Shown here piece after piece: positions 6,133 to 12,656 of a DNA stretch of 26,155 nucleotides. The notes under the pieces are model-generated. The model made no database searches, was not told the origin of the DNA, and saw nothing but the letters and a program-made list of their open reading frames with translations. How positions within the stretch are numbered: position 1 is the first letter of the stretch; the number at the start of each line of letters is the position of its first letter. A program made the translations under genes and the position numbers. The DNA comes from a virus. The DNA is taken from positions 1 through 26,155 of IMG/VR virus record IMGVR_UViG_3300037587_000095; one strand, given 5' to 3'.

Positions 6133-8295
6133 GAAGACCAAGAGCTAGACAAAGAGGAAGACCGGGATATTACCGATCTTGAAGGCGTTGAGCTTCTAGC
6201 TGATATGTTCGATGTATCTCAGGGTCCAGACGGACGGGTTATCTTCAGCCCTAAGCCTAACATCGCTGATATGTTCTCTGATGACACGTTGTTAGCTGTC
6301 GGGCGTCTAGCTAAGGAAGGATTTGAGGCAGACTTAGACTCAATGACGGATTGGGCGGAGCTAGTAGACTTCGGCCTAGACCTAGTTAAGCAAGAGACAC
6401 ACGCACGTTCTGAGCCTTGGGAAGGGGCATCAAATTTCAAATCTCCTGAACTGATGAAAGCCTCTCTCAAGTTCTCCGACAGGGCATCGACTGAATTGCT
6501 CCGTGGTTATGAAATTCTCAAGATTAAAGTCATTGGTAAAGATGCACGGAATCAGAAGTTTGAGAGGGGTGAGCGGGTAGCTGAATTCCAGAACTGGCAG
6601 CTAAACGTGGAAATGTCTGAATGGCGTGATGAGCATGAAAAACTAATCTATGACATTCCCTACACTGGAACAGTATTCAAGAAAACCTTCTTCGATGCTC
6701 AACTAGGGCGACCAGACTCAAGGCTAGTTACATATCCGAACTTCGCAGTTAGCCAAGACGCCACATCTATCACTCGCTTGCGCCGGTTTAGTGAAATCCA
6801 CGACTTCAGCGCCAATGAAGTAGAAGAGAAGCAACGGCAGGGACTATGGCTCGATGTAGAATTAAGCTTGGGAGATCGAGAAGACGACTCAGATCAAGAA
6901 GCATCTAACGACAAGTTCACTAGCTTTATCGAACAAGACGGATATTTTGATTTAGACAAAGACGGTTACGAAGAGCCTTACACCATCGTGTTCCAAGAAT
7001 CGACCGGCATAGTTGTAAGAATTACGCCAAGATTCGAGCCTAAAGACGTATTGGTCAAGGATGATAAGAATCGCAGAGCGTCAACGCTTGACCGGCTGAT
7101 GGCTGATGGAGGGTCATTACCTGAAACTTCTGGTGATCGTGAAGTTGTGCGAATTGATGCACAAGAAAACATTACTAAATATGGATTCCTTCGTGATCCT
7201 CAAGGTGGCTTCTTAGACGTTGGTTATGTCCATCTGTTGAGCGCCATCATTTCAGGTATTAACGCAGTTACAAACCAGCTCTTTGATGCAGGCGCATTGG
7301 CTAATTTACAAGGCGGCTGGGTAGCGAGAGGGTTCAGAAAAAGGATGGGCACAAGTTCATTCAAGCCTGGTGAGTGGAAACAAACAGGGATTAGCGCTCA
7401 AGACCTGCAGAACGGCATCCGCCCTCTGCCATTCAAAGAGCCTAGCCCTACCCTATTCGCGCTATTGCAGTTCATGATTGCTAATGCTAAAGACCTAGCC
7501 TCTTCAGCTGATCTCAAAGGGGCTTTGGGTGCTAACACCCCGGTAGGGACAACACTAGCTCTTGTAGATGAACAGTTGGAAGCTACTGGCGCTATTGTTA
7601 AACGCTTATATCGGGCTATGTCATCGGAGTTCCGTAAGTTACATGAATTGAATGCTAAGTTTACCGACCCTCTGCAGTATCAGGAGATACTGGATGATGA
7701 AGAGGCAAACTTTGAAGCAGACTTCAACCTCACAGGGATGGATATCGTACCGGTTGCGAATCCTGAGATTGCGACTAAAACACAGCGCATCATCCAGGCT
7801 AACGCAGAGATTTCACAAGCCCAATTGGTGGCGTTCACGGGTGGCGATGTGCGGCCTATCATCAAGAACTTCTTTGAGGCTATCGGTTCAACGGTAGGTG
7901 ATGAGGTTTATCCAGAAGAGACCCCGGATCAGCAGTTGCAACGGTTGCTGGCAGAGAATCCACAGCTTGAGCAGCTTATTCTCGGTGAGCAAGAAAGGCT
8001 TGATCTAATAGCTTCAGCACAGGCTGACGCATTGGAGAGAGAAGAGGCACGGAAGGACGCTAAACTAGCTATGGACCTAGATAAGGGTGATTCAGAGACA
8101 ACCCTGAACGAAGCGAAGACCATCAAGACCCTCGAGGAGGCCGAAACAGAAGATACGAAGAACCTTTCGAATCAGTACACAACCGCGCTCCAGCTAGACC
8201 AGCAGGAGTTGCAAAACGAGCAGGCTTTGCAGAAGTTAAACCAACCACAGGGGTTGAATGATGGACAACCAGGTAGCAACAACGTTTCTCAATGA
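6109..8295 (+). CDS. portal protein (P22-like)
   Basis: It forms the dodecameric ring at the packaging vertex through which DNA enters and leaves. The 728-residue length is close to that of the P22 portal (725, from memory). Near residues 97-125 it has the podophage portal signature RSEPWEGASNFKSPELMKAS. The core runs through SSADLKGALGANTPVGTTLAL around residue 470. The last roughly 120 residues form a long charged helical stretch rich in Leu, Glu and Gln, matching the extended C-terminal barrel of P22-type portals. It follows the terminase block, as in P22. The start codon lies in the 28-bp repeat shared with the preceding gene. Nothing suggests truncation. Confidence 0.92.
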   Translation: MAIISSDVEDQELDKEEDRDITDLEGVELLADMFDVSQGPDGRVIFSPKPNIADMFSDDTLLAVGRLAKEGFEADLDSMTDWAELVDFGLDLVKQETHARSEPWEGASNFKSPELMKASLKFSDRASTELLRGYEILKIKVIGKDARNQKFERGERVAEFQNWQLNVEMSEWRDEHEKLIYDIPYTGTVFKKTFFDAQLGRPDSRLVTYPNFAVSQDATSITRLRRFSEIHDFSANEVEEKQRQGLWLDVELSLGDREDDSDQEASNDKFTSFIEQDGYFDLDKDGYEEPYTIVFQESTGIVVRITPRFEPKDVLVKDDKNRRASTLDRLMADGGSLPETSGDREVVRIDAQENITKYGFLRDPQGGFLDVGYVHLLSAIISGINAVTNQLFDAGALANLQGGWVARGFRKRMGTSSFKPGEWKQTGISAQDLQNGIRPLPFKEPSPTLFALLQFMIANAKDLASSADLKGALGANTPVGTTLALVDEQLEATGAIVKRLYRAMSSEFRKLHELNAKFTDPLQYQEILDDEEANFEADFNLTGMDIVPVANPEIATKTQRIIQANAEISQAQLVAFTGGDVRPIIKNFFEAIGSTVGDEVYPEETPDQQLQRLLAENPQLEQLILGEQERLDLIASAQADALEREEARKDAKLAMDLDKGDSETTLNEAKTIKTLEEAETEDTKNLSNQYTTALQLDQQELQNEQALQKLNQPQGLNDGQPGSNNVSQ

Positions 8296-8626
8296 GAACA
8301 TAGAGAATCGATTTAAAAACAGGGACAATTCAATCATCGGAACTAAGACATGTTTCGATTCTATGGGCGGGAAGTACACAACATATGCACAGTTATGGTA
8401 TGAGTTGCCTTGTCTAACGCATCTATCTACGCTAACAAAGATCACAGAATGGGTTGACTCAATCGTTAACGGCCTGATTAACGCAAAGCAATCAGAGAAG
8501 CCCGAAGGCGACGAGGCAAAGATTCGTGATGTGGTTGTTGATTGGCGGATGTTCCCGAAGGTGGAAATAGAAGGCAATAAGATGCACATCATCATGAGAT
8601 TATCAGTTCACCACAAAGAGCCCTAG
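8258..8626 (+). CDS. hypothetical protein, 122 residues
   Basis: The start (ATGATG at 8258-8263) lies inside the end of the portal gene, overlapping by 38 bases, with CAGGGG upstream. The protein is mixed alpha/beta with LTHLSTLTKITEWVDSIVNG in the middle and a C-terminal strand KMHIIMRLSVHHKEP. No metal-binding or catalytic motif is apparent and I recognise no family. It begins a run of four small genes between portal and co-chaperonin. Confidence 0.65.
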   Translation: MMDNQVATTFLNENIENRFKNRDNSIIGTKTCFDSMGGKYTTYAQLWYELPCLTHLSTLTKITEWVDSIVNGLINAKQSEKPEGDEAKIRDVVVDWRMFPKVEIEGNKMHIIMRLSVHHKEP

Positions 8627-8636
8627 GAGGCGAAGC

Positions 8637-8858
8637 ATGACGTTAACCAAAGCGGACCTACAGGATTGGAATAGCCACCCTGTAACCCGAGCAGTATTTA
8701 AGAAGATCAAGGAGGAGTTAGAAGGGGCAAGATCAGAGTCTAGCATGATGGACACAGTAGATCAGACAGCGCTTAGAACAGCGTTTAAAGAGGGGTTTAT
8801 TGAAGGCGCAGAAGCGCTTTTTATGGCCTACGAAGACGCCTTAGAGGAGGCTGAATGA
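8637..8858 (+). CDS. hypothetical helical protein, 73 residues
   Basis: A strong AGGAGG (8625-8630) overlaps the stop codon of the previous gene and lies 6 bases before the ATG. The product is almost entirely helical (MTLTKADLQDWNSHPVTRAV, then ALRTAFKEGFIEGAEALF) and resembles the many short proteins found near podophage head genes that begin with a 'DWxxHPVT' segment. Function unknown. Confidence 0.65.
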   Translation: MTLTKADLQDWNSHPVTRAVFKKIKEELEGARSESSMMDTVDQTALRTAFKEGFIEGAEALFMAYEDALEEAE

Positions 8859-8860
8859 TG
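8845..8860 (+). repeat. 16-bp repeated ribosome site/start, copy 1
   Basis: AGGAGGCTGAATGATG at 8845-8860 is identical to 9033-9048. It includes the last codons of the upstream gene, its TGA, and the ATGATG start of the next gene. Confidence 0.8.
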
Positions 8861-9046
8861 TATGATTATCAGATAACGACCAGTGAAGGAAGTGTAGTTA
8901 ATCTAGATGCTGACTGGTTTGACTATACCAGCCAACAACAGGCGCTTTTTTATCACGACAAAGATTTACCAGTATTAGTTGCAGCATTTAACAATCCTGT
9001 CAGTGTCATAAATCTCCACTCTTTTGCTGATAAGGAGGCTGAATGA
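8855..9046 (+). CDS. hypothetical protein, 63 residues
   Basis: The start is the first ATG of ATGATG (8855), overlapping the previous stop; the second ATG would shorten it by one residue. AGGAGG lies 4 bases upstream. The product is acidic, with YDYQITTSEGSVVNLDADWF and a beta-like C-terminus (LVAAFNNPVSVINLHSF). No family is recognised. Its own end repeats the same start cassette for the next gene. Confidence 0.6.
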   Translation: MMYDYQITTSEGSVVNLDADWFDYTSQQQALFYHDKDLPVLVAAFNNPVSVINLHSFADKEAE

Positions 9047-9048
9047 TG
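9033..9048 (+). repeat. 16-bp repeated ribosome site/start, copy 2
   Basis: Identical to 8845-8860, here joining the 63-residue gene to the 67-residue gene with the same stop/start overlap. Confidence 0.8.
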
Positions 9049-9246
9049 GATAAAATTGAATATGACAGCCAGCAGCAGGGGTCGACAATTAAGGTAGGAA
9101 TGGTCTACTTTGACGCCAGAGGAGTAAGGCTAAGTAAGCCATATCTAGGGGTGAAAATTGATGATTCAGACTGGAATGAAGTAAAGCACATCAACGAAAT
9201 GGCCCTCGAATTTGCCGAACGCAAGCTATCAAAGGGGGTTAAATAA
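9043..9246 (+). CDS. hypothetical protein, 67 residues
   Basis: It has the same AGGAGG-CTGA-ATGATG start cassette as the gene before it. The product (MMDKIEYDSQQQGSTIKVGM...) is a small mixed alpha/beta protein ending in a charged helix (MALEFAERKLSKGVK). The stop overlaps the co-chaperonin start by one base. No function is assigned. Confidence 0.6.
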   Translation: MMDKIEYDSQQQGSTIKVGMVYFDARGVRLSKPYLGVKIDDSDWNEVKHINEMALEFAERKLSKGVK

Positions 9247-9626
9247 TGAATCAACCACCAGTACTACCACTCGGTTATAACGTCCTGGTTGAAATCCTGC
9301 CCGTTCAAGTTAAATCTGACAGCGGCATCATCCTCACATCTCACGATGAAGAAAAGCGAGAGCGCAAGGGCCGCGACTTAGCCCGCATCATTGCGTTTGG
9401 TCCTACCTCATTCATGGGCTATGCAGGTTGCGAGACGCCTGCTGATTGGGGCGTTGATATAGGTGATATCGTGGAGTTGTCTACGCGGTATGATGGCAAG
9501 TTTACCCGCGCCGGGGAATATGGGAAAGAGTTTGAAAACTACCGCTATGTAAACGACCAAGACATTATGGGCTTGGCTAACGGTGACTTTCTAACCATGC
9601 TGCAGAAGCAGCTGGAGGATAAGTAA
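9246..9626 (+). CDS. GroES-like co-chaperonin
   Basis: The 126-residue protein has the GroES layout. An N-terminal strand PLGYNVLVEILPV is followed by a mobile-loop equivalent SDSGIILTSHDEEKR, whose Ile-Ile-Leu (28-30) corresponds to the Ile-Val-Leu that GroES inserts into GroEL. Then come a GRDLARIIAFGP strand, VDIGDIVELSTRYDGKF (GroES 'VGDIVIF'), and a closing DQDIMGL. An insertion around residues 55-70 (SFMGYAGCETPADWG) lengthens it compared with host GroES. By analogy with T4 gp31, it probably replaces host GroES to fold the coat protein. Its place directly before scaffold and coat supports this. Confidence 0.82.
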   Translation: MNQPPVLPLGYNVLVEILPVQVKSDSGIILTSHDEEKRERKGRDLARIIAFGPTSFMGYAGCETPADWGVDIGDIVELSTRYDGKFTRAGEYGKEFENYRYVNDQDIMGLANGDFLTMLQKQLEDK

Positions 9627-10451
9627 ATGTCTGAAGAGCAGATCGCAGAAGCGCTAGGTGCTGAACAGTTGCCAGATGAGGTAAATCAAGTTGAAGAACA
9701 ACAAGAGGAGCAGCAAGAGGAGCTGAACCTATCCCCTGTAGAGCAGCGGGCATATGATGACGGATGGCGACCAGAAGATCAGTTTGAAGGGAACCCGGAT
9801 AACTGGAAGACCGCGGGCGAGTATAACCTGTATGGGGAGATGCAATCCCAGGTACGTGATGCCAAGGCTGAGTCCCGGCGCACACAACAGGAGATGGACA
9901 CACGCATTGCCAACCTGAACAAGCTGCATGCAAAACAACAAGAGAGTGCCATCAATGATCTGAAGGCCAAGCAACGCCAAGCTGTAGAAGAGGCTGACAC
10001 AGCTCTTTATGATCGGCTTCAAACGCAGATCGAGAACACTGTTGTTGAACCTGTTGTTGATGGCGTTCCGGGTAAAGCTGCAGAGGTTCTTGAATGGGAG
10101 GCTAAGAACTCTTGGTGTTCAGATCCTAACGACGAGCGCACAATTCAGGCGAACACCTTTTATCAGATCGCATCGAGTAAGCCCAACGCAACGTATGAGT
10201 CAGCGCTTGAATATGTCGATAAGCAACTTGCGAAACTATATCCAGGACAAGCACCCACTAACCCTCGCAGAGAGAGTGTAACCATGACTGAGCAGAGCAG
10301 ACAGCCGCGACAACGACAGCGGAGCAATAAAGAACTATCGATGAGCGATCTAACCTCCCAGGAAGCGCGCGAGTATGAGCTGTTTGGCAAGTCGATGTTC
10401 AAAGATGAGAAGCAGTTTCTGAAATCAGTCCAAGACGCGAGGAAATCATAA
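9627..10451 (+). CDS. scaffolding protein
   Basis: The 274-residue product lies directly before the coat-gene region. It has a Glu/Gln-rich N-terminus (residues 1-40), a DDGWRPEDQFEGNPDNW segment typical of podophage scaffolds (around residues 45-61), a long coiled-coil-prone charged helix (roughly 70-130), and a basic helical C-terminus with PRQRQRSNKELSMSDL. Such proteins guide coat assembly and leave the procapsid before or during packaging. The C-terminal basic helices are probably the coat-binding part, as in P22 gp8. No protease domain is seen. The start directly abuts the co-chaperonin stop. Confidence 0.8.
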   Translation: MSEEQIAEALGAEQLPDEVNQVEEQQEEQQEELNLSPVEQRAYDDGWRPEDQFEGNPDNWKTAGEYNLYGEMQSQVRDAKAESRRTQQEMDTRIANLNKLHAKQQESAINDLKAKQRQAVEEADTALYDRLQTQIENTVVEPVVDGVPGKAAEVLEWEAKNSWCSDPNDERTIQANTFYQIASSKPNATYESALEYVDKQLAKLYPGQAPTNPRRESVTMTEQSRQPRQRQRSNKELSMSDLTSQEAREYELFGKSMFKDEKQFLKSVQDARKS

Positions 10452-10861
10452 TGGCTAAGCCCGGACCTAAACCCCGCACTCCAGATCGTGACGGCGAACG
10501 TAACTCAGCACGCCCTGCACGCGTACCTATGGGATCAGGTGGCAAACTGTCTGCACCACAACGAGAAGGTTATCAACGCTATTGGTCACTAACCGGCCCT
10601 GATCATCCTGGCAAATTGGAGCAGATGAAGGATGCATGGTGGGAGATCGTTAAGCGTGAGGACGGCTCAGATTGGACGGTAGCCGCAGGCAAAGGTAACA
10701 CTCATGTTCTGATGGAGATCCCCCAACGATACTATGACGAGGATATGGCGGCTCAACAAAAGCGCAATATCGAGACCGATCAAAGCAAGCTCCAGGCTCT
10801 AGGTGATTCGGAGTATGTGCCAAAAGGTCAGACGAACGTCGTGGAGCGAGACATTATTTAA
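10451..10861 (+). CDS. hypothetical protein after the scaffold, 136 residues
   Basis: The start overlaps the scaffold stop by one base. The N-terminus is basic and Pro/Arg-rich (MAKPGPKPRTPDRDGERNSA) and likely disordered. The middle has GYQRYWSLTGPDHPGKLEQM and a tryptophan-rich segment. The end is helical. It is unrecognised; by position it may be a capsid accessory protein. It is the last gene before the 234-base non-coding region, so it may be translated from the upstream transcript only. Confidence 0.65.
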   Translation: MAKPGPKPRTPDRDGERNSARPARVPMGSGGKLSAPQREGYQRYWSLTGPDHPGKLEQMKDAWWEIVKREDGSDWTVAAGKGNTHVLMEIPQRYYDEDMAAQQKRNIETDQSKLQALGDSEYVPKGQTNVVERDII

Positions 10862-10885
10862 CGAATAGTGTTTTATATCAGTTTA

Positions 10886-10894
10886 TGCTATAGA
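10886..10894 (+). promoter_or_regulatory. extended -10 promoter for the capsid-leader region
   Basis: TGCTATAGA (TG-n-TATAGA) is a good extended -10 element, 25 bases after the previous stop. The -35 region is poor (TAGTGT at 17 bp spacing). Predicted transcription would begin near 10901, only about five bases before the first arm of the RNA fold at 10906. It resembles the extended -10 at 661-669. Confidence 0.5.
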
Positions 10895-11002
10895 ATACCC
10901 ACATAGGGACTCACGCCCGAAGAAAAGTCATGTTCGTCGATGACAGGCGCACCCGGAGTCCCGATAGTCAATTAGTGGTTGGAATGTAGAAGCATACAGC
11001 CC

Positions 11003-11040
11003 CTAATCAATTAGCCAGGTTAGAAGACCGGATTGATTAG
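11003..11040 (+). promoter_or_regulatory. long stem-loop, alternative to an upstream hairpin
   Basis: CTAATCAAT (11003-11011) pairs perfectly with ATTGATTAG (11032-11040). Inside, CC/GG and GGT/ACC extend the stem to a TAGAAG loop. The same CTAAT (11003-11007) can instead pair with ATTAG at 10971-10975, with GG/CC and TGTA/TACA stacking inside. The two hairpins exclude each other, which is a hallmark of a conformational switch. Function is inferred. Confidence 0.5.
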
Positions 11041-11050
11041 TTAAACGTTT

Positions 11051-11070
11051 GCCCTTTTGGGCTTATTTTT
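11051..11070 (+). terminator. terminator-like hairpin before the decoration gene
   Basis: GCCC (11051-11054), a TTTT loop and GGGC (11059-11062) are followed by TTATTTTT (11063-11070). The stem has only four G-C pairs, so termination is probably partial. It ends 25 bases before the ATG at 11096 and could limit or gate expression of the capsid genes, or end the small RNA. Confidence 0.55.
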
Positions 11071-11095
11071 GATTACTCAATTTGAGGATTCTATT

Positions 11096-11665
11096 ATGGC
11101 TGGCGGATTTCGTCCCATTCAGGATCTATCCGGGCAAGGTTATACGGGTAAGGTCCAAACATTCGCGGTTGACGCGACCCATGCAACTCTGTTGTCAGTA
11201 GGTGATCTAGTCGTTGAGACTGGTAACCTGGAAGCTGCAACAGGTCTTTCCGAAGTCGATGCAATCACTGCTGGTACTGGTAATCTGATTACCGGTGTCA
11301 TCGTCGCAATCGATACAAACATCTCTGACCTAGAGCAAAAAGGTCTGCCTGCTTCCACAGGTAGCACCATTAAAGTGGCTGTCGACCCCGATATGCTGCT
11401 AGAAGCTGAAACCCTTGGCGGTACTTTTGCACTGACTGATGTAGGCGGTAACCTGCCTGTGACCGTCACTGCTGCAACCGCTTCTGGTAACTTGGTCAAT
11501 TCCAATATGGTCGTTAATACAACCGGTAACGCTTCCAGTTCTACTGAGCAGGTCCGCGTGGTTGGTGTTAAAGACTCAGGGGATATCACCTTCCCTGCTC
11601 CCGTAGGTACGACTCTTATTGTTCGTATCAATGAATCCACTGTTAACGGCGCTGTAGGCGTATAA
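11096..11665 (+). CDS. putative capsid decoration/head-stabilising protein, 189 residues
   Basis: The ATG at 11096 has TTTGAGGATT (11081-11090) upstream, with GAGG 8 bases before the ATG; an in-frame TTG further upstream lies in the terminator hairpin and is rejected. The sequence is Gly/Thr/Val-rich with repeated beta-type segments and no cysteines or membrane segments (MAGGFRPIQDLSGQGYTGKV, later SGDITFPAPVGTTLIVRINE). Small beta proteins directly before the major capsid gene are often decoration proteins that cement the shell. The assignment rests on position, composition and size, and no specific family is recognised. Confidence 0.65.
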   Translation: MAGGFRPIQDLSGQGYTGKVQTFAVDATHATLLSVGDLVVETGNLEAATGLSEVDAITAGTGNLITGVIVAIDTNISDLEQKGLPASTGSTIKVAVDPDMLLEAETLGGTFALTDVGGNLPVTVTAATASGNLVNSNMVVNTTGNASSSTEQVRVVGVKDSGDITFPAPVGTTLIVRINESTVNGAVGV

Positions 11666-11675
11666 GGAGCAGATC

Positions 11676-12599
11676 ATGGCTGGTGTAATCACAACTGGTA
11701 ATATCTCGCGCCTTTTAGTCGAAGGCGTCAAAAATGTATTCGGGCAGGAATACGATTCGCATCAAACTCAGCGAACCATGCTGTTTGATACAGAAACCTC
11801 CAGCAAATCATTCGAGCAGGATCAACAGTTCGAAGGCTTCGGCCTAGCCCCTGTTAAGCAGGAAGGCGCGGGCGTTGCTTATGATTCGCAACAAGAGGGT
11901 TTCTCTCCTAAGTTCCCCAACTTGACATATGCCAAAGGCTTTATTGTCACGCGGGAAGCGATGGAAGATAACCTTTATAACCTGTTTAATCGACGGGCTC
12001 GGGCGTTGGCTTTCTCAATGGTTCAAACTCAAGAAGTGGTTGCGGCTAACGTTTATAACCGAGGCTTTAACTCTTCGTTCCTGATGACCGGTGGAGATGG
12101 GGTGGAGTTGTTTAGCTTGCTTCACGTCAACGGCCCATCTGATAGCACAACCTTCCAGAACGAGCTGACAGTGCCAGCGGCGTTCAGTGAAACCTCTCTT
12201 GAGGATCTGCTGATTGTCATCAACGAGGCTACCGACCCTCGCGGTCTGCGTATCGCTCTACGGGGTGAGCGTCTGATCGTTCCGCCTAAGTTGAGCTTTG
12301 ACGCTGAGCGGGTGTTGAATTCGGTTCTGCAGAACGATACCGGCGATAACGCAATCAACGCGCTGCGGTCAACAGGGATGCTGCCAGCTGGTCACATGGT
12401 TAATAACTATCTGACCTCTGACTCTGCCTGGTTCGTCAAGACCAATGCCCCTGACGGCATGAAACACATGCAGCGTCAGACGGTGCGGTTTGAGGAAGAT
12501 AACGACTTTGGTACTTCCAATGCTCGTTTCAAGGCTGACTTGCGCGAGGCTTACGGGTGGAGTGATCCACGCGGCGCTTACGCTTCGGCTGGCGTTTAA
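11676..12599 (+). CDS. major capsid (coat) protein
   Basis: The 307-residue product has features of an HK97-fold coat protein: a flexible N-terminal arm (SRLLVEGVKNVFGQEYDSHQ), an E-loop-like Phe/Gly/Gln-rich region (FEQDQQFEGFGLAPVKQEGA), the long spine-helix region around LYNLFNRRARALAFSM, and a C-terminal strand ending ADLREAYGWSDPRGAYAS, a common ending in coat proteins of this type. AAGGAG overlaps the previous stop and gives a strong ribosome site. It is smaller than P22 coat (430 residues, from memory) and lacks an obvious inserted domain, so the head module is not simply P22-like. It follows scaffold and decoration genes. Confidence 0.88.
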   Translation: MAGVITTGNISRLLVEGVKNVFGQEYDSHQTQRTMLFDTETSSKSFEQDQQFEGFGLAPVKQEGAGVAYDSQQEGFSPKFPNLTYAKGFIVTREAMEDNLYNLFNRRARALAFSMVQTQEVVAANVYNRGFNSSFLMTGGDGVELFSLLHVNGPSDSTTFQNELTVPAAFSETSLEDLLIVINEATDPRGLRIALRGERLIVPPKLSFDAERVLNSVLQNDTGDNAINALRSTGMLPAGHMVNNYLTSDSAWFVKTNAPDGMKHMQRQTVRFEEDNDFGTSNARFKADLREAYGWSDPRGAYASAGV

Positions 12600-12607
12600 C
12601 AATACTG

Positions 12608-12631
12608 GTGGGGGGATTAGCCTCCCCTCAC
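12608..12631 (+). promoter_or_regulatory. strong G-C hairpin after the coat gene
   Basis: GTGGGGGG (12608-12615) pairs with CCCCTCAC (12624-12631), eight pairs including one G-U, around an eight-base loop. It lacks a proper T tract (TGCTTCTAACTTTT follows), so it may act as a weak terminator or as an mRNA-end stabiliser that keeps coat mRNA abundant relative to downstream genes. Confidence 0.5.
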
Positions 12632-12656
12632 TGCTTCTAACTTTTGAGGTGGTATT

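Larger units (their letters stand above)
10901..11070 (+). ncRNA. candidate structured RNA upstream of the capsid genes
   Basis: The 234 bases from 10862 to 11095 hold no gene. The RNA from the predicted promoter would fold as follows. P1 is GGGACTC (10906-10912) with GAGTCCC (10956-10962). P2 is CGCC (10914-10917) with GGCG (10946-10949). P3 is GTCAT (10927-10931) with ATGAC (10940-10944), capped by an eight-base loop. A purine-rich asymmetric bulge CGAAGAAAA (10918-10926) lies between P2 and P3. Two alternative hairpins follow (10971-11007 or 11003-11040), then a terminator-like hairpin (11051-11070). The order is that of an aptamer followed by an expression platform, or of a free-standing small RNA. 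I know no family that matches. Confidence 0.5.

Noticed and set aside
4972-6290. CTGATGA sequences (around 4970 and 6278) as hammerhead ribozyme cores.
   Set aside because: They lie inside the large-terminase and portal coding regions, with no GAAA and flanking stems in the right arrangement.
10906-10963. tRNA-like or known self-cleaving ribozyme fold.
   Set aside because: The seven-pair P1 looks like an acceptor stem but the interior is only 43 bases with no D or T arm. The hammerhead core CTGANGA is absent, and the conserved bases of twister-sister or the nested order of HDV-like ribozymes are not found.
11057-11095. TTG start for the decoration protein.
   Set aside because: It lies within the terminator-like hairpin, while the ATG at 11096 has a GAGG site at proper distance.
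11140-11640. Long reading frames on the minus strand, such as those opposite the decoration gene, 12369-12848 and 17907-18512.
   Set aside because: They are opposite strongly supported + strand genes, have no ribosome sites or recognisable domains, and show the skewed Ser/Arg/Val composition of antisense frames.
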